A stretch of DNA of 64,000 nucleotides. Origin: Punica granatum. Taxonomy: Eukaryota > Streptophyta > Magnoliopsida > Myrtales > Lythraceae. Under the pieces are notes generated by a model. The model was not told where the DNA came from. It was given only the letters and a program-made list of their open reading frames with translations, and did no database searches. The position numbers and the translations under genes are program-made. The stretch is taken from positions 4,918,982 through 4,982,981 of the forward strand of contig NC_045134.1 in the NCBI RefSeq assembly GCF_007655135.1, read 5' to 3'. Below, piece by piece: positions 1-13,258 of this stretch. The stretch's first letter is position 1, and each line of letters starts with the position of its first letter.

Positions 1-374
1 AAACAGATGCGAGAACGGCATTGCACATTCAACTTGGAAAAGCATAGTTTTATCCATTTTTCGGCTACATAATTTAGTACTTTTTGTAGAGTGACAGAGC
101 GCAACAACAGCTCGGCAGAATCAAGCAATCGGGAACGAATTGTCACCTAACAATCTCGAGAACTAGCAATTTAGCATCGGAGTAAAACTAGCTGTTGACC
201 ACAAACTAAGGCAATTTTCCGATCATCACAACATAGTTTCATCTCCAAAAAGCTGACAACATTCAGAACCTACAAAACTCCACCTAAAACATCGGCTCTG
301 CATATTCATGTTCTGCAACAGATAATCCACGAAAGTAAATAAAACCCCACTAGCTGACATCCGGCAAAGTTCAC
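1..374 (-). other. LCYE: Intron 1 of LCYE (incomplete)
   Basis: This AT-rich stretch follows the GT donor of the LCYE exon on the minus strand. No acceptor leading into a convincing second exon is visible before the window ends, so the intron is at least 374 bases long. Confidence 0.7.
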
Positions 375-668
375 CTTATCGGAGATTCTCGACTGCTTTT
401 CCATGGTCTTGTTCTGCTGCATTTGCACAAAGTAGAGCTCCGACCCACCGGCCTTAATGTAATCCTCCCCATCGGCAAATGCCCCTTCTTCGAGGGCCAC
501 GCAGCTATCGCCTTTGGCAACACCCGCCTCCACTCTGCACCTCCGGAACGCCGCTCTCCTCCACGTCCTGACCGGTCTTCTCCGGCAATCGAACCAACTC
601 GAAGCAGGGCAAGAAGGGGCTCCCGCCATTGCCACCGAGAAGTTCCTAACTCCAAAGACACACTCCAT
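375..668 (-). CDS. LCYE: Lycopene epsilon-cyclase, first coding exon (gene continues off left edge)
   Basis: Lycopene epsilon-cyclase adds the epsilon ring to lycopene in plastids, leading to alpha-carotene and lutein. Only the N-terminal 98 residues are here. They begin at the ATG at 668-666 and end in an Asp-Lys pair just before a GT donor at 374-373, in phase 0. The first roughly 65 residues are rich in Arg, Ser and Ala and fit a chloroplast transit peptide. The following stretch, with EDYIKAGGSELYFVQMQ and then a KTMEKQSRISDK-like segment, matches the conserved start of mature plant LCYE as I remember it. The FAD-binding Rossmann motif should be in the next exon, outside the window. Bases 1-374 are therefore intron. 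The identification rests on this exon alone but the motif is distinctive. A long CT tract lies upstream in the leader or promoter. Confidence 0.85.
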
Positions 669-751
669 TGTTCACTTCCCCTGCTGCTCCACTTGCTCGG
701 CTCTCTCCAGTAAAGGTCCAACCTTTCATGCCATATCTATGGAGCTTTCAT

Positions 752-752
<1 letters not shown>

Positions 753-812
<60 letters not shown>
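753..812. repeat. (CT)n microsatellite, about 30 copies
   Basis: An uninterrupted CT run (GA on the LCYE sense strand) lies about 85 bases upstream of the LCYE start codon, so it is in the 5' leader or core promoter. It is followed by a short CTAT stretch. Such tracts are length-polymorphic and can act as GAGA-type sites in plants; the second point is inference here. Confidence 0.95.
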
Positions 813-820
<8 letters not shown>

Positions 821-1250
821 TGACTGTGCTGCTCAGTGCAGAGGCAGATGACAGTCGTTGCATTGGGGATAGGGGAAGGGAGGGACGAAGAGCTGTCTGG
901 TGAACTTCAATCTGCTGAGGTCTTCAACTGTCGCCCACTTCGCGCCACGTGGAAGTAGTTGATTGGACTAGTTCCATAAAGTGCACCTACCTACGTTATC
1001 CTTAAACGACCCGTTTTACAGTTTCCCTCTAAATTTGCACCAGAAAATTTTCTTATAATCATCACTGCTCGAACCCTCACCTAACGTAATATGATATTTT
1101 TCAATTAAATCACGGAACATCTCCAATTTTCTCGAGGTCCGGTTTACATTGTTTCTTATATAGCGCGGTTTACATCGGCTTGAGCTACTGTGGATTCTTC
1201 TGGCCCTGCTGAAAATTCGATTATTGGTGGGATTTCTCTAGTCCTCAATG
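813..1250. other. LCYE upstream region, no gene seen
   Basis: This is intergenic sequence between the LCYE leader and the SINE. It contains short GC-rich and AT-rich patches. I found no supported coding sequence or recognisable motif set. Confidence 0.6.
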
Positions 1251-1266
1251 AGTATGTTAGCACAAG

Positions 1267-1828
1267 ACCAATGAGGTGTAGCACAGTCGGTAATGCATTA
1301 GTGTTCAAACACTAGGTCGGGAGTTCAATTCTCATTGGAGGCTTGGGAGCAAATAAGGGGGAAGGTCCCCCTATTTATTATCGAACCCGCTTGTTGTAGT
1401 AATATTCCGACTATATACCTCTGGATGGATAGTGTTCCTCTGATACCTCATTGGGTCGCAGTGATTAGCTCAGACTCTCGGATCCCGGTGTAGTTATGGC
1501 TCAAATTAAACATTTTGTGGTGGAATTCGGGCTCATATGATTACGCAATTCTCATTGGAGGCTTGGGAGCAAATAAGGGGGAAGGTCCCCCTATTTATTA
1601 TTGAACCCGCTTGTTGTAGTAATATTCCGACTATATACCTCTGGATGGATAGTGTTCCTCTGATACCTCATTGGGTCGCAGTGACTAGCCCAGACTCTCG
1701 GATCCCGGTGTAGTTATGGGTCAAATTAAACATTCTGTGGTGGAATTCGGGCTCATATGATTACGCCTTATGAGGGTTGCTACACCAATCGCGCCCGACC
1801 TCTAATTATTCAGGCAAAAAAAAAAAAT
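1267..1828 (+). mobile_element. tRNA-derived SINE with internal tandem duplication
   Basis: The element has a polymerase III promoter near its 5' end: A box TAGCACAGTCG at 1279-1289 and B box GTTCAATTC at 1323-1331. Both match the consensus, with tRNA-like spacing. It ends in an A-rich tail (about 1816-1828). It is flanked by a perfect 16-bp target-site duplication, AGTATGTTAGCACAAG, at 1251-1266 and 1829-1844, which fixes both ends. The 562-bp length is large because a 220-bp internal unit occurs twice; with one unit it would be about 342 bp. The perfect duplication suggests a fairly recent insertion. No protein is encoded, as expected for a SINE that depends on LINE enzymes. Confidence 0.85.
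1326..1765 (+). repeat. Two tandem 220-bp units inside the SINE
   Basis: Unit 1 is 1326-1545 and unit 2 is 1546-1765. Aligned by eye they differ at five positions, about 98% identity. The unit begins inside the B box, so only the first copy follows an intact B box. Each unit contains a short hairpin-like AAGGGGGAAGGTCCCCCT segment. Confidence 0.95.
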
Positions 1829-1844
1829 AGTATGTTAGCACAAG

Positions 1845-2889
1845 TCAATTGTGATGACATTGTTAGAATAGAAGAAAATACAAGGAGACCTCCCTATGCA
1901 ACCTGATCTTCCTTATGTAAGTTCGGTTCAAAGTTGAAAGAGCTCAGGGCAGGCCTTTCATGGTCATATGCTCGGCCATGTCTAGTGGCACAGTAAGGTC
2001 ATTCTGCTCGTATGTCGAAAGGTAACAACATCGATTAGTCCAGGTTCAACGTTAAAGGATAAATTAAGTAAACATTTATGCTATTCTTTTAGTAGATTAA
2101 GGATGATTTATCAACAGAGAAAGGGGGAGTACGTACTACTGGAGTAAACTATTCATTGCTAGATCTGGAACTAATAAAAAGTTGAGTTTGATTTCCATCA
2201 ATGAGGCATATGTTTTCTAGTCCCTTATTTTCTTTTACGTCCAATAGTGTTCCTCCTAGCCCAAAAAATATTTCAGGAAGACAAGACACCGCATCCAATA
2301 GCCTGTCAAATTCAGTCATTTATACCGGAAAGAAAATCCCCTTGTGAATTCATTGACGAGGTGGTCGTTGAGTTTACCTTTGGCATTGCATGTTTGCCAC
2401 ACAACTCCAAACACTGTCAGGACTCTACTTTCTGGAGATCTTATTGGAGCTATCCTTACACAGATTTCTTTTAATTTAATCAAAATTTTATGTATTGTTA
2501 TTATTTTCCTTGTGCCTCGGCCTCGTTTATATATATACCTTTAAAAAAAAATAAAGGCACATATAGTTTGATTGCCTTCCCAATCTAGTAATGTTTCCAT
2601 TCAATGATGTTTGCACAATATCCTAATTGTTAAAAAAAAATAAAATTAAATACAAACCATGTGCATCTCGTCCAGAGGAACATTTTAGAACTTGACTTCA
2701 CGTTTTGGGTCAATGTGGTCAAATTACTTGTATGAAAACAAAATCAAAATTCAAACGTGTCAACAATCATTAAAGTCGTACGTTCTTTTAGTACATATTA
2801 ATATGATACGTCACACGTGTTTGTCGACGTTGATTATTCAATCAATGATATAAATCGGGATGACTCCTCCAATTTATTATTACTGGCTA
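1845..2889. other. Intergenic, no gene seen
   Basis: AT-rich spacer between two SINE insertions. The open frames around 2247-2544 are short, show no familiar domain and end in low-complexity sequence, so I do not call them genes. Confidence 0.6.
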
Positions 2890-2907
2890 GCCAATTAGCA
2901 TATGCTT

Positions 2908-3092
2908 TTTTTTTTTCTAACCCGGGGCGTCCGGGCTTCGCCCGACTAATCCCCGGGGCTCCGTGAACCCCCGGCGGCGCACGGAGCGGGTAATTACACC
3001 AAAGGCGCTCCGGTGGCTCTAAGGGAATTCGAACCCGGATCTCGGTGCAAAATTAGGTGCACATTAATCATTAGGCCGAACCCCTTGGAGTT
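2908..3092 (-). mobile_element. Short SINE, Au-like, inserted on minus strand
   Basis: A poly-T run at about 2906-2916 is the A-tail of a minus-strand element. The roughly 185-bp body ends in a GC-rich tail containing, on the minus strand, ATTAGTCGGGCGAAGCCCGG. This resembles the 3' end of the widespread angiosperm Au SINE family, from memory. A near-consensus B box (GGTTCGAATTC on the minus strand, near 3029-3040) is present; the A box is weak. A perfect 18-bp target-site duplication, GCCAATTAGCATATGCTT, lies at 2890-2907 and 3093-3110 and defines the insertion. The family name is less certain than the SINE call. Confidence 0.85.
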
Positions 3093-3830
3093 GCCAATTA
3101 GCATATGCTTAAAATGACCAGTAGGCTATCTTGTTTAATTTATGGTTGGTAAGATTGTTTCTCTAATTCATTTTTTAAATCAGGTAAACCGGATAAGCCA
3201 TGCATCGTTCAACTAAGGAGATTTTGTTTTCTTCAAAAGAAATTAATATTCTTATTATTCGGTCAAGGTAAATTAAGGTAATATAGTATCTATAGGTCAA
3301 CCTATTCAATATCATTATTTTCTTGCTGGCAGTATGTAAGCGCGCATGTAACAACCTTATTAGGTGAACATAATATTTTAGGAATGTGACTTAGTATAAT
3401 GATACAAGTTGTTAACTCGGAACCAAAATTTTCGAATTAAATCATTTCCAGTTAGACTCGTACATGCCCACTAATTTCGATTCCCCATTTCTATTATATT
3501 AATACAATGACTATGAATTTTCTTTATTAAAAAGAAACCGTAATCCACCGAAAAAAAAAAAGAAAAAAGAAAGAAAGAAAGAAAGCTGTAACATGCTTCC
3601 ATATGTCTTAAGTTGGCCATGCATCGAGACCAATAGCAAGGGACATACTGCCAGAACATCCACCCAGTGCCCGCTGACTGCGCCGCCCAGCCTAATCTTA
3701 GGCTCGTACTTACCTCCATGGACTAACCATGCGGAGAACCCTTAAGTTTTCAGGGCATTAAATTTTCACCAATATATGCGTTATTCGAGTCGATAGTATT
3801 ATTTCAAGTTATTCATACTCTAGTCAATTA

Positions 3831-3975
3831 CTATAGGGGGAAGTTCATAAATCTAATATAAGATTAAGAAAAGTGAGTCAAATGGTCACAGAAAATTCCA
3901 TTGACAAGAATTGAACATGAAACATCTCGATTCGTAATTGGCTATTAGTGTCGCTAAACTGGTTCTCCTGTCTCA
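3831..3975 (-). mobile_element. Possible degenerate tRNA-derived SINE
   Basis: The minus strand reads a perfect B box, GTTCAATTC (3916-3908), about 30 bases after an A-box-like TAGCGACACTA (3956-3946; 9 of 11 consensus positions). It continues to a C-rich end at about 3831. No target-site duplication or poly-A tail is evident, so this is either an old, truncated SINE or a chance match. Confidence 0.4.
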
Positions 3976-4903
3976 TTGGGATATCATGTAGGAAAATATT
4001 TATTTAAAAAATGTACTCTTCATTTTACTAGGTCCAATTTTCATGTGATGCTCAATCTACGATTAAGAGAAGGGGTTTATTTCCAAGCACAAAGCTACAG
4101 ATGGCCATATATAATTCATCAGTGCCATGTGAGATAAATGGGATGTGTGGTTTGGTGAGAAATGAGGACTCGTTGCAATACCACCCACTCTTAGCTTGAA
4201 AATAAGTTGTGGTAAACATTTTTATCTAAAATTAGGAAGTTCTATGTTTAATAATTATCATTGATGCAATCGGTACCTTTTATTTGATTTTTTTCTTATT
4301 TTTAGTAGGTTTATTTATAAACGTGTCTTGTAACCAAAAGAGAGATTCTTCTTCGAACCCTTTGGGGCATCAACTACAAAATTCTCCTTTCTTTTTTTCT
4401 TTTTTCTTAATGTTGCCGACTTATAAAATGCAAAAGTTGCCATAAATAAAATATTGAAAAGAAATTAAAAAAAAAAAAGAGCTGAAATTTCCGGAGGAGG
4501 GAAGAATAGATGACTGAGGAAGCTTCTCTCAAACCTTCCATAAATATATATATATATTCCTATGGGCCCAATTTCCTTGTTTTTCCCTAAAAACCCACTT
4601 CCCCACAAAGCCCCACCGCGTAAGTAACCTTTTCTTTAATCGCGAAGGAACCAAATCCAAAAGTCAAGTCAACTTCCAATGGGCCCCACCTTCCCTGCCC
4701 CACCCCCGTTCACACAGACGCTCTCTCTCTCTCTCTGTTTCTATTCTTCTATTCTCTTCCCTACGCGCCTCCTGGAATCGACTCATCCATAGCCCGTACA
4801 TATATATACATAAATCTCCAGCCCATCTCTTGGGGAGATTCATCAGTCAATCCTAATTCAAACTCATCTCTGCGTTCCCACACCCCACCCATCTGATATT
4901 TGA
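3976..4903. other. Upstream region and leader of the Harbinger-derived gene
   Basis: AT-rich sequence turning pyrimidine-rich towards the gene. A TATA-like run (ATAAATATATATATATAT) lies at about 4540-4557, a short CT microsatellite at about 4722-4735, and another TATATATA at about 4800. Which of these sets the transcription start cannot be decided from sequence. Confidence 0.5.
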
Positions 4904-6340
4904 ATGGAAATCACGCCTTTCCCATTTCCTAGTCACCCGCAGGACGACCCGGAACAAGTAGAAGATCCCTCCAAGTTCTATGCCCTGTTCGACGACAACA
5001 GCGATCACTTCTACGAGCTCGCTAACCCGTTTAAGCGGTTGTGCGAGGTCCACGGGGAAGCCGTCATGCCGCTCAAGGAGGACAGCGATTGGGTTATGGA
5101 CTCCAGCTTTTTCCTGGACGAGGAACAGAGTTACGGACAGGGACCGGCCGGGGAAGATGAGCTTGAGGTTGTGAGTGCTCCCGCAAGGACCAATAAGCGG
5201 GCCCGCCCCTCTTCCTCGTTGCCAGTCTCGCCTGGGGCAGAGGCGTCGGGGAGTGGCCACCAGCAGCAGCAGCAGCAGCAAAGGAGGCTGTGGGTTAAGG
5301 ACCGGTCCAAGGACTGGTGGGAGAGGTGCAACCACCCGGATTTTCCGGAGGAAGAGTTCCGGCGCTGCTTCCGGATGAGCCGGGCGACATTCGACCTCAT
5401 CTGCCAGGAGCTCGACCCTGTTGTCACCAAGAAGAACACGACTCTCCGGGACGCCATCCCTGTACGTCAGCGAGTTGCTGTGTGTGTTTGGCGGCTTGCG
5501 ACTGGGGAGCCCTTGAGGTTGGTCTCGAAGCGGTTCGGGCTCGGGATATCCACCTGCCACAAGCTGGTCCTAGAGGTCTGCTTGGCGATAAAGAATGTCT
5601 TGATGCCCAAGTTTCTCAACTGGCCCGAAGGTGAGAGGATGAAGGCCATTAAGGACGAGTTGGAGATGAAGTGGGGGATTCCAAATGTAGGTGGAGCCAT
5701 GTACACGACCCACGTGCCAATCATCGCACCGAAGGAGAACTCGGCAGCTTATTTGAACAGGCGGCATACTGAGAGGAACGGGAAGACGTGTTATTCAGTC
5801 ACCGTCCAAGGCGTGGTCGACCCAAAAGGAGTGTTCACGGATGTCTGCATTGGTTGGCCTGGTTCGATGCCGGATGATTTGGTCCTGGAGAATTCGGCTC
5901 TCTACAAGCGGGCTTCCCAAGGCCTTCTGAGGGACGTCTGGGTCGTCGGGAATTCCGGGTACCCTTTAATGGACTGGGTCCTCGTCCCGTACACCTACCC
6001 GAACTTGACGTGGGGCCAGCATGCATTCAACGAGAAGGTCGGGGAGATTGGGGCCGTGGCGAAGGAGGCCTTTGCCAGGCTGAAGGGAAGGTGGTCCTGC
6101 CTGCAGAAGAGGACGGAGATCAAACTACAGGACCTGCCGGTTGTTCTAGGAGCATGCTGTGTATTGCACAACGTCTGCGAGATGAGAAACGAGGGGATAG
6201 ACCCTGAGCTGAGGTTCGAGCTTTTCGATGATGAGATGATCCCTGATAGCAACGGTATTAGATCGATGAGCGCCGCCCAGGCCCGGGATCACATCGCCCA
6301 CAATCTACTGCACCATGGCCTTCCAGGAACCTTTCCTTAG
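4904..6340 (+). CDS. PIF/Harbinger transposase-derived nuclease-like protein (HARBI1/ALP1 family), likely domesticated
   Basis: Single-exon gene of 478 residues. The N-terminal 100 residues are acidic, followed by a seven-Gln tract at 120-126 and a basic patch. A helical region around 135-250 resembles the helix-turn-helix part of Harbinger proteins. The DDE_Tnp_4-like nuclease fold runs from about 263 to 420. It matches, from memory, Arabidopsis At5g12010/At4g29780. The catalytic triad looks broken. The usual GAxDxTH is GGAMYTTH with Tyr267 in place of Asp. The WPGSMPDD motif keeps Asp324/325. The usual IERxFGxLK is AKEAFARLK with Lys at the Glu position. No terminal inverted repeats or Myb-like partner gene are visible nearby. 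The full open frame with lost catalytic residues fits a host gene, as known for ALP1, not an active transposon. GC content is much higher than its surroundings. Confidence 0.85.
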   Translation: MEITPFPFPSHPQDDPEQVEDPSKFYALFDDNSDHFYELANPFKRLCEVHGEAVMPLKEDSDWVMDSSFFLDEEQSYGQGPAGEDELEVVSAPARTNKRARPSSSLPVSPGAEASGSGHQQQQQQQRRLWVKDRSKDWWERCNHPDFPEEEFRRCFRMSRATFDLICQELDPVVTKKNTTLRDAIPVRQRVAVCVWRLATGEPLRLVSKRFGLGISTCHKLVLEVCLAIKNVLMPKFLNWPEGERMKAIKDELEMKWGIPNVGGAMYTTHVPIIAPKENSAAYLNRRHTERNGKTCYSVTVQGVVDPKGVFTDVCIGWPGSMPDDLVLENSALYKRASQGLLRDVWVVGNSGYPLMDWVLVPYTYPNLTWGQHAFNEKVGEIGAVAKEAFARLKGRWSCLQKRTEIKLQDLPVVLGACCVLHNVCEMRNEGIDPELRFELFDDEMIPDSNGIRSMSAAQARDHIAHNLLHHGLPGTFP

Positions 6341-7243
6341 CGTTAGTTAGTGTTAGAGCGAACCGACATACTTTTTTTTTTTACCCCCCTCTTTGATTTG
6401 ATATTTTCTTGTCATTCTTTTTGGCTGCTGTTAGTCATTAAATACGATAAAGTCAACACAGTTGTTCCCGAGTTCCTCTTTTACTTTTTGCCGATCGAAT
6501 TGTTGTACAAATATACCGGGAAATTCTACGGTTGCCTTGATGAGTACTTTTACCTCGAACTCATAGGATTTGACCGACCAAAATTTTCAAACAAACCCAA
6601 TTTTCTCTTGCATCTGATGGGATTTGTCCCATTGGTTTGTTCTGTTTTCTCCCCCAGTTCATTGACATCTGACTTGCAACAGAAGTACATGACGGACTAC
6701 TTTTCTCCGGGGTTTGCTTGACTCCTAAGCAAGGGCATTATATGGTCCTTGAGAGGACAGGGCGCTAGGAGTGCTGGGTGTCGCAAGTGGACGATCCCCA
6801 TTAAACTCGGAATCTCTTAACCCGGTAATATTTTGATTTCCAACACGTTTTGACGTTAGAGTGGCCATTCATTTTAATCGTTTTCAATAAGCATATAATC
6901 ATATATGTCACGGTAATTCCTCTTAACATAAAATTAAACAAGTTAGCCCTCCATATGCTTTATAACCGAGCTAGCCCTTGAGAAGGTGCGACTGGGCCTA
7001 GTAATCCGAGATGGAGCAACAAACCTAAGATACTCTTCCCAAGCTAGTGCAAATCTAAAAATAGGCTGTCAAATGAGATAATTATTGTTTTTAAAAAAAA
7101 AAACTTTCCTTATTTTTGCCGAAAAATAAATTGAAGAACGGCCCGAAATTGTGCTCCAATTTGTCACACGGATCATCATGGCAGGAAATTCACGACCACA
7201 CAAACGAGGGGGACGCAGAGAGAGAAGATTGCATTAGCAGGCC
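6341..7243. other. Spacer between Harbinger-derived gene and NDR kinase
   Basis: Holds the presumed 3' UTR of the upstream gene and the leader of the kinase gene. The open frame just after the stop is T-rich low-complexity sequence with no recognisable domain, so it is not called. Confidence 0.55.
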
Positions 7244-10609
<3,366 letters not shown>

Positions 10610-11136
10610 TGAATTATTCGTTGCTTTGAACAGGTGACCAAGGAACTGGCTGCCCTGCTAATACAAAGACGCTAAAAATGGCACAAAACGATCTTCTGTG
10701 TCGTCCTGACGGGTACTTCTATGTGTTGAATAGATCGTCAAGTATCATCTGGAGAACTGGAAACACTATTCCACGAGGACGACTCACCTTCATTTTAGCG
10801 AGTACTCTGATATAGGTCGGCTTGACTACACATAACACTTTTGCAGCACTTACATTTAATGTACAGAAGAATCAATTTTGAGAAATGCTTCAATGCATGA
10901 TAACATATACTATGCCTCCTCTCTACTTATGCCTCGATGTCTTGTTAAACGCTTATTTATACATTCGACAGTGAACACATTTCCTGTTTTGACATCAAAA
11001 TCCGTACAACAGGCCCTCTTTCATAATATTTACAAGTGTGTTTATATATGCCAGCTAAAGCGACTAAACAAAAAAGATACTCATATTTCTACAAAGACAG
11101 AACCGTCCCAGCAGAAGTCACTCCGCTCCTTAATAT
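10610..11136. other. Convergent 3' region between NDR kinase and CFIm25
   Basis: The two genes end tail to tail 527 bases apart. This stretch should hold both 3' UTRs. The short open frames in it are AT-rich and unsupported. Confidence 0.6.
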
Positions 11137-13110
11137 TTACTCCACGTCAACAATATTGAAAGAGTACTTTGATAGCAGCTGTGGAATTCCCGATATTATC
11201 GGCCCGTAAGTCTGCAGAGAAACAGAACTTTATTGCATTAGGAGAATTGTGACAACGTAACTCACATTAAGAAAACAAAGTCTGTCCAACCACAGACAAT
11301 CATAAGGTGCTAGTTAAGAAATTACATACAAATTACAGTTATCATTCAATTATATTCACTTCCTCGTCCTATAACTAGTGATGTGGCACAATTAGCGAAA
11401 ATGCGAGTGGTGGCATCCTGAGTGAGATTAATAATGATTCATGAACCAAGAAAGAAAATCAGTTCCCCGTATCTTGAATCTTATTGATCAGAACTAATAA
11501 CTTGGTGAATGGCAGTCATGAGAAAAATCAGATCACACCATAATAAATTAAAACCTCTTTATATGAGAGTACGACTATGCACGGTCCATGGGGTGGGGAA
11601 ATATGCACCTTGGAATTATCATGGATCTGGCACAATGGAACTGCAAGCAATTTCAGGTTTCCGGGCACGATGAACTTCCGACTCACAGGCAACTTCACAA
11701 GAAACAGCTTTGTGCACTCCTAAATATCACAAGGGACAAACAAAAACATGTCATCAGATCAGGTCATTAAATAGAAAAGAACCTGAAGAAACCATTTATC
11801 AGAAAATGAATGACCTTTGGCTTCTTGACATTTGGGGGCAAGTAAGGGTATAATAACGTCTCAAAGTCGGGCCTCCACCACATCCCCAGGCATTCTCCAA
11901 TCTACTAACAGTAAACGAAATATGGATTTGAGGGAAATATAGCACAACTTGAGACTTTTGATTAAATCCAGCATTGCCAGATAATAGTTATTACCTCCCA
12001 TTCCTTCTCATCACCGCTGTCACTAACAGAAAGCTTTCTGGACAGCTTGCGTCCTAGCCCTTCAATCTCTGAGGAAAAAACCTCACCAATTGAAATTCCA
12101 AAATTAGATTTAAGGTAAATAGCCGGGTCGCTTATGAAAGGGAGGGCAACTTACCCGATTCTCCTGGCCTTAGGCGACCGCCAGGCAGCTTAAAGGTGGA
12201 GTTCCTTACTTGCAACAGCAAGACATGGGGGTGTTTGAACAACTCGACCTGATTCAAAGAACATATACAAAGACAATTGCGCCAAGAAGCACCACGTTTA
12301 GAAGACACATCTAACAATAGCCAAGAATACAACTTGATGACCCCTCTTGCTCTTTCAAGCACATGAGGTGCCAAGATGTCCATCTGACGGGACATGGATG
12401 AGCTCCGACAGACTGAATTAGAAGGGTATCCGTTTTACGATTTTCATGATCTGATCCGCAATAATCTTCTTCGCTCTCGACTTCAACTTTCACAATAATC
12501 ACTATTCCTTAACCTCATTTGCCAAGTAAAGTTCCTATTTTTAACCCAACTCCACAAACAACTATCCTTGGAATGGATTTAGCAACTTGCCGCCAAACAA
12601 AAAGCAGATCTTTTGGGCATAAAAACGCCCATAGATGATCACAACTTTGACAAATTCCTAAGAATCGCCTTTCGAGATCATCTAACCTAAAACATTAACT
12701 GCCACCGAACATCTCAAAAGGAGACTAATTTGCAAGTATGATCACAAAATGAAGCATGAAAGAAGGGCTGATTGTTTCAAACAAGAACTTGGAACTGACC
12801 ACAACAACCGCCTCCACACAGGTCCTCATGCCATGAGCTGCATAGCTGATCATCAGCGAGATCAAGAAAGATCAGCTACGGCAGAGAAAAAGCAGAGAAA
12901 GCAGAGGTGAAGTGAACAAGAAACGAGACAAGGGGGTTACTTGGATTTCATCCGAAGGACACGATCCGCTATTGTCTCGTCTCTGAAAGAGATTGCCTCC
13001 TTGGACCCGAAGTAGTAGCCGCTGAGCGGGTAAATGTCCAGCACCGAGCCGCGATCACTCCTCCCGCCAACGTCCCCGTTCTCTCCATCCACCCGAGCTT
13101 CGTCTCCCAT
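11137..13110 (-). CDS. CFIM25: Pre-mRNA cleavage factor Im 25 kDa subunit (NUDT21/CFIm25)
   Basis: Seven coding exons on the minus strand: 13110-12941, 12845-12800, 12248-12155, 12068-11995, 11901-11815, 11719-11609, 11211-11137. They total 657 bases, 218 residues, close to the roughly 220 expected. CFIm25 binds UGUA in pre-mRNA as a dimer and helps choose the poly(A) site; its Nudix fold has no hydrolase activity. Visible family landmarks are YPLSGYYFGSKEA, AAHGMRTCVEAV, LFKHPHVLLLQ, the Nudix stretch FKLPGGRLRPGE, GMWWRPDFETLLYPYLPP, ECTKLFLVKLP and the terminal TYGPIISGIPQLLSKYSF. Every splice junction uses GT-AG and the phases close. The start is the ATG at 13110-13108, giving MGDEARVDGE. 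A (TC)n tract lies in the leader. Confidence 0.9.
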
Positions 13111-13225
13111 CTCCGAACTTCAAGAACTCCCTCGCAGAAAATCAAGAACCGCCAGCGACCCAAAACCCAGCTAGCAGAGCAACCCAGAGAAGAAGGGAAT
13201 AGCAGACACAGACAAATGTGGTCCT

Positions 13226-13252
<27 letters not shown>
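13226..13252. repeat. (TC)n microsatellite in the CFIm25 leader
   Basis: About 13 TC units lie 116 bases upstream of the CFIm25 start codon (GA on its sense strand). Confidence 0.9.

Positions 13253-13258
<6 letters not shown>

Noticed and set aside
371..721. 116-residue minus-strand open frame overlapping LCYE exon 1
   Set aside because: It is the same DNA in another frame, Arg/Ser-rich with no family match; the LCYE frame explains the exon and its splice donor.
4853..5560. 235-residue minus-strand open frame opposite the Harbinger-derived gene
   Set aside because: Antisense shadow of a GC-rich coding exon; the product is low complexity with no domain.
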